This document shows, one piece after another, positions 32,210 to 41,569 of a DNA stretch of 64,000 bases; positions within the stretch are counted from its first letter, which is position 1; each line of letters begins with the position of its first letter. The notes under the pieces are model-generated. The model was not told the DNA's origin, searched no databases, and saw nothing but the letters and a program-made list of their open reading frames with translations. The DNA comes from GCA-002708315 sp964460905 (GTDB lineage Bacteria; Bacteroidota; Bacteroidia; Bacteroidales; F082), in the NCBI GenBank assembly GCA_964460905.1, contig CAYWRM010000001.1, positions 124,001-188,000 of the forward strand. Reading direction: 5' to 3'. Made by a program: the position numbers and the translations under genes.

Positions 32210-32983
32210 TTACCATTCCGGTTTGCGTTTTTCCAAAAATGCGCTCATTCCTTCTTTTCCCTGATTGCCTTCTCCAAATAGTGTTCCAAATTGTTTGGCT
32301 TCCAGTTTTTCGCCATCGGTAAAGCTCAATTCCAGACCTTCTCTAACAACTCTTTTAACTTTACGAATAGAGTCTGAACCTTTTGAAATAATAATTTTGG
32401 CAATTTTCATGGTTTCTTCCATTAGTAATTCCGGCTCAAAAACCTTTTGAATTAATCCTATCCGGAGGGCTTCGTCAGCACCAATCATATCAGTAGTCAT
32501 TAGTAAATATAAAGCATCGCCCATCCCGGTTAGTCGTGGTAATCGTTGTGTTCCTGCATAACCCGGAATCAAACCCAAACTTACCTCAGGTTGCCCAAAT
32601 TTTGCTTTCGTGCTTGCAAAACGAAAATCACATCCCATGGCAAGTTCTAACCCACCACCCAAAGCAAAACCATTAATGGCGGCAATAACCGGAATATCCA
32701 TCCTGCCAAAGCTGCTAAATGTATTTTGTCCTAACCTTGAAAATTCAGAACCTTCTTCACCATTTTTATCTACCATTTCGGCAATATCAGCTCCTGCAAC
32801 AAATGCTTTTCCATCACCGGTTATTATCATTAATTTAATGTCGTTGTCGGCAGAAATTTCTTCAACCATCTGATCCATCTCATTAAAAAACCTTGTATTA
32901 AGGGCATTCATTGCTTTAGGACGGCTGATTGTTACCGTTGCTATTCCATCAACGATTTCTTTATTAAGTATTTTGTATTCCAT
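32210..32983 (-). CDS. Enoyl-CoA hydratase / crotonase
   Basis: The 257-residue crotonase-fold protein has the oxyanion-hole blocks Ala-Gly-Ala-Asp-Ile-Ala-Glu-Met (about 64-71) and Gly-x-Ala-Leu-Gly-Gly-Gly-Leu-Glu-Leu-Ala (about 107-116). The catalytic Glu pair is in Gly-Leu-Glu-Leu and Gln-Pro-Glu-Val-Ser-Leu-Gly. It hydrates short-chain enoyl-CoA (crotonyl-CoA to 3-hydroxybutyryl-CoA) or the reverse. A TAAATTTG box is at 33006-33013 on the minus strand. It may serve butyrate or amino-acid fermentation with ptb-buk, but it is not in an operon with them. Confidence 0.9.
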   Translation of the reverse strand: MEYKILNKEIVDGIATVTISRPKAMNALNTRFFNEMDQMVEEISADNDIKLMIITGDGKAFVAGADIAEMVDKNGEEGSEFSRLGQNTFSSFGRMDIPVIAAINGFALGGGLELAMGCDFRFASTKAKFGQPEVSLGLIPGYAGTQRLPRLTGMGDALYLLMTTDMIGADEALRIGLIQKVFEPELLMEETMKIAKIIISKGSDSIRKVKRVVREGLELSFTDGEKLEAKQFGTLFGEGNQGKEGMSAFLEKRKPEW

Positions 32984-33181
32984 TTCTTAAAATTTTTGTA
33001 AAAGTCAAATTTAGGTAAAAAAAATAATGATTGAATGATTAAATGTGCAAATGATTAAAGGCTAAATAAAAAAGATAATTATTTTATTTATCCCTTATTC
33101 TCTCATGTAATCATTTATGCATTCATTCATTGGGATTTGAAAAATAAGTGATAAATTTATCAAATATTAATTTAAATTAAA

Positions 33182-34669
33182 ATGGAATTCTACTTACTGA
33201 TTGCCAGCATAATACTTTTAGTGGTTTTGATGATGATTACTGTTTTCAAGAAAAGCGGGAAACAAGATTTTAATGACATCAAAAATGAGTTAGTAACTAT
33301 CTTTAAAGAAGAGCTTAAGGAAACACGGCGTGAAAATAGAGAAATGAACAAAGAGAATAGACAAGAAATAAATTCTCTTTTTAAAGATTTACAAGATTCA
33401 TTGATGAAAAGGCTTTCTGAAAATATTAGTATTCAGAAGGATCAACTGGAAACATTTTCACGATTACTAGTCGAAATGTCGGATAAGCAGTTAAAGAGCT
33501 ATAATGATTTTAAAGAAAGTATTAAAACTGATGCAAAGGAAAACAGGGGAGAGCTAAACAAAGGTTTAAAATCGTTTGAAGATAAATTTGCTGATAATAT
33601 TAAAGGTTTTAATGAACAATTGCGTCAAAGATTTGACGAATTAAGCAAACAGCAGTTTGAGTTTAACAAACAGTCGAAAGACAGTATTAAAGATATTAAG
33701 GAAACAATTGAAAAACAGCTTGTTTCAATTAGAGAAGACAATACAATCCAGCTTAATGAAATGCGTAAAACCGTAGATGAAAAACTACAAACAACTCTTG
33801 AAAAAAGACTTGGTGAATCGTTTAAGCAGGTGAGCGAACGACTTGAATTAGTACATAAGGGACTTGGTGAGATGCAGGAGTTAGCAACAGGTGTTGGTGA
33901 TCTTAAAAAAGTATTATCCAATGTAAAAACACGTGGAATACTTGGCGAATATCAATTGGGCAATATACTTGAGCAACTTCTCTCTCCTGAACAATACGAT
34001 GTAAATGTTGCTACAAAAAAAGGTAGCCAGGCGAATGTAGAATATGCCATTAAATTACCAGGTAAAATAGATGAAGAAGTAGTGTGGTTACCAATCGACT
34101 CAAAATTCCCCATTGAAAATTATCATTTATTACTTAGTGCTTACGATGAAGCTGATAAAACCAAAATCGAATTAGCACAAAAACTACTACTTAAATCAAT
34201 TGAGGGATTTGCAAAAACCATTAGCGAAAAATATATCGATCCACCTCATACTACTGATTTTGGCATTATGTTTTTACCAGTCGAAAGTCTTTATGCAGAA
34301 GTACTTAAACATCCCGGTACTTTTGAAAAATTACAACGTGATTATCATATTACGGTAACCGGGCCAACAACATTATCAGCATTATTAAATAGTCTTCAAA
34401 TGGGGTTTCGAACACTGGCAGTTCAAAAACGTAGTAGTGAAGTGTGGAAAGTGCTTTCGGGTGTAAAAACTGAATTTGGTAAATTTTCAGAACATCTTAC
34501 TAAAGTTCATAAGCAAATTAGCACAGCATCCGGTTCGCTTGATACATTAATAAGTACTCGTACCAATGCAATGGAGAGAAGGCTACGAAGTGTGGAAACA
34601 CTAGATGCTATAGATAAACATGATGAACTTGAGTTGCCTCTTGGTGGTGATATTGAGGTTGATGATTAA
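33182..34669 (+). CDS. rmuC: DNA recombination protein RmuC
   Basis: This 495-residue protein has an N-terminal membrane helix (about 3-21) and a long coiled coil (about 30-240) rich in Lys, Glu and Gln. The RmuC nuclease-like domain follows: Thr-Arg-Gly-Ile-Leu-Gly-Glu-Tyr-Gln near 250, Leu-Pro-Ile-Asp-Ser-Lys-Phe-Pro near 300, and Thr-Thr-Asp-Phe-Gly-Ile-Met-Phe-Leu-Pro near 355. RmuC limits inversion between short inverted repeats and resembles restriction-endonuclease folds. Length is normal and it is monocistronic. Confidence 0.93.
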   Translation: MEFYLLIASIILLVVLMMITVFKKSGKQDFNDIKNELVTIFKEELKETRRENREMNKENRQEINSLFKDLQDSLMKRLSENISIQKDQLETFSRLLVEMSDKQLKSYNDFKESIKTDAKENRGELNKGLKSFEDKFADNIKGFNEQLRQRFDELSKQQFEFNKQSKDSIKDIKETIEKQLVSIREDNTIQLNEMRKTVDEKLQTTLEKRLGESFKQVSERLELVHKGLGEMQELATGVGDLKKVLSNVKTRGILGEYQLGNILEQLLSPEQYDVNVATKKGSQANVEYAIKLPGKIDEEVVWLPIDSKFPIENYHLLLSAYDEADKTKIELAQKLLLKSIEGFAKTISEKYIDPPHTTDFGIMFLPVESLYAEVLKHPGTFEKLQRDYHITVTGPTTLSALLNSLQMGFRTLAVQKRSSEVWKVLSGVKTEFGKFSEHLTKVHKQISTASGSLDTLISTRTNAMERRLRSVETLDAIDKHDELELPLGGDIEVDD

Positions 34670-34696
34670 GTTGTTATCGAAGAAGAATGGAATTTA

Positions 34697-35863
34697 TTAT
34701 TCAAAAGCTGCAATACCGGTAATATCAAATCCCGTTATTAACAAATGAATATCATGTGTGCCTTCATAGGTAATTACTGATTCAAGATTCATCATATGGC
34801 GCATAATAGAGAAATCACCACTAATGCCCATGGCACCAAGTATTTGACGACTTTCGCGTGCAACTTTTAAGGCCATTTCCACATTATTACGTTTTGCCAT
34901 TGATATTTGAGCTGGTGTAGCTCGATTATCATTTCTTAAAATGCCAAGACGCCAAACCAGTAATTGAGCCTTTGTAATTTCGGTTAATATTTCAGCTAAT
35001 TTTTTCTGCTGTAGCTGAAATGAGGCAATGGGTTTGTTAAACTGCTTACGTTCAAGCGAATAATGAAGTGCGGTATTATAACAATCCATTGCAGCACCAA
35101 TGGCACCCCAGGCAATTCCGTAACGCGCCGAATTAAGACATTTTAACGGGCCTTTAAGTCCTTTAACATTTGGTAGTAGGTTTTCTTTTGGCACTTTTAC
35201 ATTATCAAAAACAAGCTCGCCGGTTATTGATGCTCTTAACGACCATTTCCTTGTTGTTTCAGGAGCTGAAAAGCCTTCCATATCTTTTTCAACAATCAGC
35301 CCACGTACAACGCCCTTTTCATCTTTAGCCCAAACAACGGCAACATCAGCAATTGGTGAATTTGTAATCCACATTTTTGCACCAACCAATAAATAATGGT
35401 CGCCTTTGTCTTCAAATCTGGTTAGCATTCCACCTGGATCTGACCCATGATTTGGCTCTGTAAGACCAAAACATCCAATCAAATCACCTTTAGCCAACCC
35501 AGGAAGATATTTCATTCGTTGTTCCTCATTTCCAAATGCAAATATTGGATACATTACTAAAGAAGTTTGTACTGATGCTGCCGACCTGATAGCAGAATCA
35601 CCTCTCTCCAGCTCTGTCATTATAACTCCATATGCTACTTGATCCATACCTGCTCCACCATATTTTTCAGGAATATATGGTCCGAAAGCTCCAATTTCAC
35701 CCAGTTCTTTTATTAAGTGAATAGGAAAAGTGTGATTTTGAGCTGCATCGTCAATTATTGGTATTACCGACCTGTCAACCCATTCGCGTACAGCATTTCT
35801 TACAAGTTTATGCTCATCTGATAATAATTCATCAACAAGATAATAATCAGGGGGAGTGTACAT
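34697..35863 (-). CDS. Acyl-CoA dehydrogenase, glutaryl-CoA dehydrogenase-like
   Basis: The 388-residue flavoprotein has the ACAD signatures Phe-Gly-Leu-Thr-Glu-Pro-Asn-His-Gly-Ser-Asp near 130-140, Trp-Ile-Thr-Asn-Ser near 164 and Lys-Gln-Phe near 273. The catalytic Glu sits in Ile-Thr-Tyr-Glu-Gly-Thr-His-Asp-Ile-His near 366. The short N-terminus and the Ala-Ser-Val-Gln-Thr-Ser-Leu block resemble glutaryl-CoA dehydrogenase, so glutaryl-CoA to crotonyl-CoA is the first guess. That would feed crotonase and butyrate formation. Other ACADs cannot be excluded. No electron-transfer flavoprotein gene lies next to it. Confidence 0.8.
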   Translation of the reverse strand: MYTPPDYYLVDELLSDEHKLVRNAVREWVDRSVIPIIDDAAQNHTFPIHLIKELGEIGAFGPYIPEKYGGAGMDQVAYGVIMTELERGDSAIRSAASVQTSLVMYPIFAFGNEEQRMKYLPGLAKGDLIGCFGLTEPNHGSDPGGMLTRFEDKGDHYLLVGAKMWITNSPIADVAVVWAKDEKGVVRGLIVEKDMEGFSAPETTRKWSLRASITGELVFDNVKVPKENLLPNVKGLKGPLKCLNSARYGIAWGAIGAAMDCYNTALHYSLERKQFNKPIASFQLQQKKLAEILTEITKAQLLVWRLGILRNDNRATPAQISMAKRNNVEMALKVARESRQILGAMGISGDFSIMRHMMNLESVITYEGTHDIHLLITGFDITGIAAFE

Positions 35864-35929
35864 TATTTATGTGTTTTTTATTGGGTGGTAAATATAATGC
35901 ATAATTTATTATGTGATTAATATCCGGAT

Positions 35930-35960
35930 TTGAATAGATGTCTTGATTTTATTAATTTTG
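35930..35960 (+). promoter_or_regulatory. Bacteroidetes-type promoter of ridA
   Basis: TTG at 35930-35932, 20 nt, then TAATTTTG at 35953-35960. The ridA ATG is at 35986. Confidence 0.7.
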
Positions 35961-35985
35961 AGAAATATTAATAAAAAATAATTCT

Positions 35986-36369
35986 ATGAAAAAGATAATT
36001 TATACAAAAGATGCCCCGGCTCCTATTGGTCCTTATAGCCAGGCGGTTGAGCAAAACGGAATGCTGTTTATTTCAGGTCAGATACCGGTTGATACTAATA
36101 TTGGTAGTGTAGTGCCAGGAGGTGTTGCTGAACAAACTAATCAGGTAATGAAGAATATTCAAGCTATTATTACAGCTGCCGGTTTTGGCAACGATTTATC
36201 TAAGATTTTAAAATGTACTATTTATTTGGATGATATGTCGCTTTTTGCTGACATGAATGCTGTTTATGGAAATTATTTTCCATCCGATCCGCCTGCACGT
36301 GCTGCATTTGCAGTAAAAGAATTGCCTTTAAAAGTTCTTGTGGAAATCGAAGCAATAGCTATGAAATAA
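35986..36369 (+). CDS. ridA: RidA family reactive intermediate deaminase
   Basis: The 127-residue protein matches the YjgF/YER057c/UK114 family: Ala-Pro-Ala-Pro-Ile-Gly-Pro-Tyr-Ser-Gln-Ala near the start, Phe-Ile-Ser-Gly-Gln-Ile-Pro, and the catalytic Arg105-type residue in Pro-Pro-Ala-Arg-Ala-Ala-Phe near 106. The last helix has Val-Glu-Ile-Glu-Ala-Ile-Ala. It hydrolyses reactive enamine/imine products of PLP enzymes to keto acids and ammonia in the cytoplasm. The hdeD-like gene follows after 52 bp and may be co-transcribed. Confidence 0.95.
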   Translation: MKKIIYTKDAPAPIGPYSQAVEQNGMLFISGQIPVDTNIGSVVPGGVAEQTNQVMKNIQAIITAAGFGNDLSKILKCTIYLDDMSLFADMNAVYGNYFPSDPPARAAFAVKELPLKVLVEIEAIAMK

Positions 36370-36421
36370 GAACTGTAGTGAAAGTTATATAAATATTAAT
36401 TTTAACATTAAACTTATAATT

Positions 36422-36958
36422 ATGGTAAAAAGTATTAAAACAAATTGGTGGTTATTACTTCTGGTTGGAATTATTTTTCTGATCCTGGCTGTTAAAGTAA
36501 TGATGCATCCTGCGGAATCAATTATCGAGCTTGCATTTTTTATTGGTTGGGCATCGCTTATTGCCGGTGTTTTTCAGGTTGGTTATTATCTTTCTTCAAA
36601 GAGCATTATACAGAACTGGGCATGGGGTTTGTTTGGTGGGGTAATTAATATTATTATTGGAATAATATTTTTATCACATCCAGCTATAACGGCTCAGATA
36701 TTACCTTTCTTTGTTGGATTCTGGATGATATTTATTGGAATCACAACTTTTTTTAATGGCATTAGAGAGCAAAATAATAATATGCCCGCTGGTTGGTTTG
36801 ACATGCTACTAGGAGTGCTAATTTTTATTGGAGGTTTGTGGATTAGCTATAATCCTGTTGCCGAAGCTGCGATGCTTATTTGGCTTATTTCGTTTACATT
36901 AATGTTTTATGGAATTTACTTTGTTGTAATATCAATACAATTGTCAAAAATTAAATAG
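36422..36958 (+). CDS. HdeD/DUF308 family membrane protein
   Basis: The 178-residue protein is almost entirely six hydrophobic segments in three pairs. Each pair has the small-residue Gly-x-x-x-(Ile/Leu)-Gly pattern, for instance Leu-Phe-Gly-Gly-Val-Ile-Asn-Ile-Ile-Ile-Gly-Ile-Ile-Phe-Leu near 63, which marks the DUF308 repeat. E. coli HdeD is an acid-resistance membrane protein, but function in other phyla is unproven. It lies behind ridA on the same strand. Confidence 0.8.
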   Translation: MVKSIKTNWWLLLLVGIIFLILAVKVMMHPAESIIELAFFIGWASLIAGVFQVGYYLSSKSIIQNWAWGLFGGVINIIIGIIFLSHPAITAQILPFFVGFWMIFIGITTFFNGIREQNNNMPAGWFDMLLGVLIFIGGLWISYNPVAEAAMLIWLISFTLMFYGIYFVVISIQLSKIK

Positions 36959-36980
36959 AGGAAAAGTGGGTGAATTATGT

Positions 36981-37550
36981 TTAGATAGTTAACCAATTTT
37001 TAATCATTTCTAAACCATAATTAGTCATTATCGATTCAGGATGAAATTGAAAACCAATCAGGTTGTATTTAATATGTCTGATGGCCATATTCAGTTCATC
37101 TTCATCTCTTAGTATTATTTCCAGTTCATTTGGAAGTGATGTTTCTTCTATATTCCATGAATGATAGTGACCAATATCAAAACTTTTTGGCAATCCATCA
37201 AATATTTTGTCATCAATGGTAATGTGCGCTTTATTCTTAACTCCATGCATTGGTTCTTTCATGCGAATAAGCTTAGCGCCAAAAAGCTCAGCAATAGCCT
37301 CATGACCAAGGCAAATTCCAAGCATTGGTTTTGATTTGTAAAATTGTTTTATAAACCACATTAATTGGCCGGCTTCTTTTGCAATTCCGGGTCCAGGGGA
37401 AATAATCACTCTATCAAAATCAGTTGGTTTTATTTTATCGAGTTCATCGTTTTTCACAATGAAATAATTTCTTACGTCCGATTGTTCAATCAACTGAACA
37501 AGATTATAAGTAAACGAATCGTAATTATCAATGATAAGTAATTTCAACAC
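36981..37550 (-). CDS. pabA: Aminodeoxychorismate / anthranilate synthase glutamine amidotransferase (PabA/TrpG)
   Basis: This class I glutamine amidotransferase of about 189 residues has Asn-Tyr-Asp-Ser-Phe-Thr-Tyr-Asn near the start, Ser-Pro-Gly-Pro-Gly, the nucleophile Cys in Gly-Ile-Cys-Leu-Gly-His and the His-Glu pair in Phe-Gln-Phe-His-Pro-Glu-Ser. It releases ammonia for the chorismate enzyme. The start is not ATG: GTG at 37550 or TTG at 37547 fits the family. A TTG at 37565 sits inside a TACATTTG -7 box (37563-37570) and is rejected. PabB and PabC at 40601-42171 favour PabA over TrpG, but a dual role is common. Confidence 0.85.
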   Translation of the reverse strand: MLKLLIIDNYDSFTYNLVQLIEQSDVRNYFIVKNDELDKIKPTDFDRVIISPGPGIAKEAGQLMWFIKQFYKSKPMLGICLGHEAIAELFGAKLIRMKEPMHGVKNKAHITIDDKIFDGLPKSFDIGHYHSWNIEETSLPNELEIILRDEDELNMAIRHIKYNLIGFQFHPESIMTNYGLEMIKNWLTI

Positions 37551-37579
37551 TTTTGATTTTTGCAAATGTAGTACTATAA

Positions 37580-38113
37580 CTAAAACGTATAAGAAACTCC
37601 AACTGTTGGTTTGAAATTTACTTTATCCCAAATATCTACCTGCATGCCCAATTCGAATCCAAATTTTTTGATCTGGAAATTTAATCCACCTCCAAGTGAA
37701 ACTTCTCCAAAGGTAGTATTCTTATTATTGTAAAAGTCTTCAAATCCTCCACCAAAACCAATTTGTGCGTAAGGTGATATATTTTCGTTTATATTAAAGT
37801 ACCGTCGGTAATTAAGTCCTGCTTTGTAACTTTTATAACCTGACCCATATGTTGAGAATTCACCATTAATAAATAGCATATTGTTGTTAGCAATAAAATA
37901 CCCATATCTTGCACCAATACTACCTATAACTCTACCATAGCCCCAACCAAAACTAAGTCCTTCAATAGCAACTTGGCTTTTTCCTTTGCTAAAATTTGGG
38001 TTAAATGCTGTAGAAATTTTTATTTTATCGTCTGTATAATTTTCCTGACTCTTAACAGCGTTTGTGACAAATACAAGAACTGAAACAAATAAAAATAGTA
38101 GTAATTTTTTCAT
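37580..38113 (-). CDS. Outer-membrane beta-barrel protein
   Basis: From the Met-Lys-Lys start at 38113, chosen because it begins a normal signal peptide, the protein has 177 residues. After cleavage near Val-Lys-Ser-Gln it is a series of amphipathic strands with Gly-Tyr-Gly-Arg-Val, Tyr-Arg-Arg-Tyr-Phe-Asn and Ala-Gln-Ile-Gly-Phe-Gly-Gly-Gly segments, and it ends in Val-Ser-Tyr-Thr-Phe, the terminal aromatic needed for barrel assembly. Eight strands are likely. The ligand is unknown. pabA starts about 30 bp beyond its stop. Confidence 0.75.
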   Translation of the reverse strand: MKKLLLFLFVSVLVFVTNAVKSQENYTDDKIKISTAFNPNFSKGKSQVAIEGLSFGWGYGRVIGSIGARYGYFIANNNMLFINGEFSTYGSGYKSYKAGLNYRRYFNINENISPYAQIGFGGGFEDFYNNKNTTFGEVSLGGGLNFQIKKFGFELGMQVDIWDKVNFKPTVGVSYTF

Positions 38114-38255
38114 AAATTTAAAATTTGAATTATTAATAAATAACAAAACAAATTAAAGTAAATATTTGGTTAACAGATGTTAAGCAAGTTTAATTTAAGT
38201 TAAAATGTCGTAGCAACCTAAGGGAATTCTGCTAATATTGGTATCTTTAAATGGC

Positions 38256-40511
38256 TTAATGATTAAGTAAATACGCATCTTGTAATTCAACACCCGCTTG
38301 TTTTGATAGATATAGGCTAAGTGTATCAAGCATATTGAACTCAATCTTAGCAATAAGTTTAAACTCAACTTCTGGTAAGCTATCTTCAGGTATATTTTCT
38401 AATATTGATTTTAGTTGTTTTGCTATGGTAGTCATTTCAACTATAAAACCAATAATATTGTTATCTTCCGGGCTATTATTTGGTTTTTGGCGTAATAATT
38501 TTTCAGACATAATCTTTATTAATTCAGATATTTTTTTTCCGGCTTGCTGTAACTTATCAGTATATTCTATTTTAGTGTTGTTAAACCCTATATATTCATG
38601 TAGGCGTATAACACTTTGCATTAACATGTGTGATGAACTAAGAAAAGTCATCATTGGAGTAATAAGCTCTTCGTTAAAACCAGGTTGATTTAGTGTTCGC
38701 TGAAATGAAGCGTTGGCATTAGATGTAGCCAATTCCATTTTGCGGTTGAGCGAAATAAGTGTTTGAGGTTGAATTTCTTCGCCAGCTAATACCTGAAGGA
38801 CGGAATTGAAATAATTTTTTGTGGCATCGAGCATTGAAGAAAGCCGATCTTGAAAATGATTTCGTTCCCAATCAGGAAGTAATAGCTGACCACAGATGAG
38901 GGCAAGAGCAATACCTGCAAGAGTGTCCAAAACACGATCAACAGGAATATGCCAGTCACCAATATCAGATATACTGTACATTGTTACTATGAGAGGTGTA
39001 AGAAAAAAAACAAAAGCAGCATAATTAATTGTTAACATTGATATTGCCAGAAACGTAAAAATCATCAGGAGAATTATTATTAACAACTGGCTGTGAATTT
39101 GAGAGATTAATAATACAGCAAGAAATCCACCTAAGATTGTTCCGGTCCCACGCTGTAATGTTCTAATTAAAAAAGAACCTCCAAAATCAGGAGCCATAAT
39201 TACGACAACTGTAAGTGGCATCCAATATCCGTGAGGCAGGTTGATTATATGCGCAAATAATACAGCAAAAGCAGCAGTAATTCCAATTCTAATTGCATGG
39301 CGAAAGCTAGAAGATTTTAATGTTAAGTTGTGGCGCAATAATGTCAAAAAATCGGTTTTGTCATCAAGTGCTAATAACTCATGCTGGACAGCGTCCTTAT
39401 TCTTCTTATACGATGGTTTTTGTCTTGCAGCTAGTAGAACCTCTGTTTTAGAACGTTCCAATACTCGATTAAGAACATTATATATTTCCTTAAATCGCTC
39501 TGAAATGGGCTGGTTTTTATTGTTTAAATATTTGATTTTTAAATTTTCTATTTTGGTAAGTATATTATCTTCAGAGACCTTACTATGTAGTATTAGTTTT
39601 GCGATATTAGATTGAATTTCTGCCAGATCAAGGAAAAATCCTTCGATTCTTTTTGATTGAATTATACTTATATTCTCTCCTTCTTTACGAAACCAATTCA
39701 TTAAAGTAATTATCGAACGATGATCTTTTGAAACATTATGCAAAATTGAAATAAGAATATCATCCATATCAGATTTACTAAACCGTCCTTGACGCTCATC
39801 AGATAACATTTCGTAAGCTTTATCTATTTTCTCACGAAAACTCCGGTGTTCTATATCTATGTTGTTTTGTTTAAGGTCATATTTTGACATTGTAATTTCT
39901 TCTCCATAAAGTGTAGCAACGCTTCTTAGAAATGTAGAATTTTCGATAAAACAATTTGCTACAGCTTTCCTAATGGGTTGGTAAGGCCTAATAGGCCACG
40001 CTATTAATGAAAGAAACATTGCCCAAAGTCCACCTGCTATAAAAACAAAAAACGTATTAATTGTTGTTGCCTGGCTGTTAGGATTAGCTACAATAATTAC
40101 AAAAATGGCTGAGTTAACAAAGGCCATCATAACACCTGAATTACCTAATAAACCAAGCATAGCCACTGCGGCAAGCCAAATAGCTGTTACCACAAAAGCT
40201 GTTAGGATATGTAAGCCGGCATACTGTGCTACTATTGCTGCAACAGCATTCAATAGCGTTGTAATAAGCATAATGCGAGCAGTTTTTCGGTATGTCATAC
40301 CTCCTAAATCTACTAGTGTTACATTTAATGTTGCAAACATTAGCAGGAAAGATTCGGACAACATATTCGTATACAGACCAATAAGGACAGGTAGCCCTAA
40401 TAAGATTGCAACACGAAAACCTCTCAGATAAGCTGGTTTTCCAGGGGTTAGTTTAAATGAGGCATGCAGGTATCTTATTAAAAAACTATTTTCTGATAGG
40501 TTCTTAAACAT
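38256..40511 (-). CDS. FUSC/YccS-type inner-membrane protein
   Basis: The 751-residue protein has two blocks of about six hydrophobic segments, near residues 30-185 and 400-545. A cytoplasmic helical domain lies between them and a second one follows at the C-terminus. This duplicated layout, with Leu-Gly-Gly-Phe/Arg-Gly-Thr-Gly-Thr-Ile-Leu-Gly-Gly near 455, marks the fusaric-acid-resistance (FUSC) / YccS family, linked to aromatic acid efflux. The partner membrane-fusion protein of AaeAB systems is not adjacent, as is typical of YccS types. Substrate unknown. Confidence 0.85.
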   Translation of the reverse strand: MFKNLSENSFLIRYLHASFKLTPGKPAYLRGFRVAILLGLPVLIGLYTNMLSESFLLMFATLNVTLVDLGGMTYRKTARIMLITTLLNAVAAIVAQYAGLHILTAFVVTAIWLAAVAMLGLLGNSGVMMAFVNSAIFVIIVANPNSQATTINTFFVFIAGGLWAMFLSLIAWPIRPYQPIRKAVANCFIENSTFLRSVATLYGEEITMSKYDLKQNNIDIEHRSFREKIDKAYEMLSDERQGRFSKSDMDDILISILHNVSKDHRSIITLMNWFRKEGENISIIQSKRIEGFFLDLAEIQSNIAKLILHSKVSEDNILTKIENLKIKYLNNKNQPISERFKEIYNVLNRVLERSKTEVLLAARQKPSYKKNKDAVQHELLALDDKTDFLTLLRHNLTLKSSSFRHAIRIGITAAFAVLFAHIINLPHGYWMPLTVVVIMAPDFGGSFLIRTLQRGTGTILGGFLAVLLISQIHSQLLIIILLMIFTFLAISMLTINYAAFVFFLTPLIVTMYSISDIGDWHIPVDRVLDTLAGIALALICGQLLLPDWERNHFQDRLSSMLDATKNYFNSVLQVLAGEEIQPQTLISLNRKMELATSNANASFQRTLNQPGFNEELITPMMTFLSSSHMLMQSVIRLHEYIGFNNTKIEYTDKLQQAGKKISELIKIMSEKLLRQKPNNSPEDNNIIGFIVEMTTIAKQLKSILENIPEDSLPEVEFKLIAKIEFNMLDTLSLYLSKQAGVELQDAYLLNH

Positions 40512-40572
40512 TTCATTTTGGTATTAAACAAAAATAACAAATTGATACGTATATTGATAGAAATCAAAAGTG

Positions 40573-40580
40573 TAATTTTG
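40573..40580 (+). promoter_or_regulatory. -7 box of pabB-pabC
   Basis: TAATTTTG lies 20 nt before the TTG start of pabB. The nearest TTG (40554-40556) is only 16 nt upstream, so the -33 part is weak. Confidence 0.4.
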
Positions 40581-40600
40581 TATAAAATGTAAATCTTGTT

Positions 40601-41569
40601 TTGAAAGATATTATTAATGATATTAATCAATTGGGTAAAGAAAGAATTCCTTTTCTTTTTGTTATTGATTTTGATATGGAGAACCCTGTTGTGCTACCAT
40701 TAAGTGATATTGACCCACAAAAGGTTTTGTTTTCAGTTAATGGGATTACGAATGTGCGAGTAAATAAAGCTAAGATTGATAAAAGATTCAAATTTAAAGC
40801 TTATCCTGTTTCAAAAAAGCGCTATATTAAAGCGTTCAGCCTTGTTCAAAAGCATATACAACATGGTAATTCATTTCTGCTGAACCTTACAATGCCAAGT
40901 CGAATTGAAATTGATATCAGCTTAAAAGAGATATTTAACTCTAGCGATGCCAAATATAAATTATGGTATAACAACCAGTTTGTGGTATTTTCTCCTGAAA
41001 CATTTGTTCAAACTAAGGGAACTAAAATCAGCTCTTTTCCAATGAAGGGTACTGTGGATGCTAAATTGCCAAATGCAAGGCAGCAATTGCTGGAAAGTGA
41101 AAAAGAGCTTGCCGAACATTATACTATAGTCGATTTAATTCGCAATGACCTTAGTATGGTTGCAAAAAATGTGAATGTTGAAAAATTCAGGGTTATCGAT
41201 CATGTACAAACTAATAGGGGAGGGTTGCTACAAATGAGTTCCGAAATTAGTGGTGAATTACCTGATAATTATTGCGATAACCTTGGTGGAATATTGATTA
41301 AAATGCTTCCAGCAGGATCAATATCGGGTGCTCCCAAAAAGAAAACTCTTGAGATTATTAGTGAATCTGAACAATATAAACGTGGATATTATACAGGTGT
41401 TTTTGGAATTTTTGATGGTGATAAAATCGACAGTGGGGTGATGATAAGGTACATTGAGCAAACATCGGATGGATTGATTTATAAAAGTGGAGGTGGTATT
41501 ACAGCAAAAAGTAATATTGATGAAGAATATCAGGAATTGATTGATAAAATTTATATACCTATCCATTAA
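40601..41569 (+). CDS. pabB: Aminodeoxychorismate synthase component I, short form (PabB), TTG start
   Basis: The 322-residue protein covers mainly the chorismate-binding domain: Asn-Ser-Phe-Leu-Leu-Asn-Leu-Thr near 90, Lys-Gly-Thr near 150, Asp-Leu-Ile-Arg-Asn-Asp-Leu near 182, and Pro-Ala-Gly-Ser-Ile-Ser-Gly-Ala-Pro-Lys near 244. The long N-terminal domain of enterobacterial PabB is missing, as in other Bacteroidetes short forms. The start is TTG; the only close ATG upstream (at about 40587) is followed at once by a stop. It makes 4-amino-4-deoxychorismate for folate with PabA. The TAA stop overlaps the pabC ATG by one base. Confidence 0.9.
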   Translation: MKDIINDINQLGKERIPFLFVIDFDMENPVVLPLSDIDPQKVLFSVNGITNVRVNKAKIDKRFKFKAYPVSKKRYIKAFSLVQKHIQHGNSFLLNLTMPSRIEIDISLKEIFNSSDAKYKLWYNNQFVVFSPETFVQTKGTKISSFPMKGTVDAKLPNARQQLLESEKELAEHYTIVDLIRNDLSMVAKNVNVEKFRVIDHVQTNRGGLLQMSSEISGELPDNYCDNLGGILIKMLPAGSISGAPKKKTLEIISESEQYKRGYYTGVFGIFDGDKIDSGVMIRYIEQTSDGLIYKSGGGITAKSNIDEEYQELIDKIYIPIH

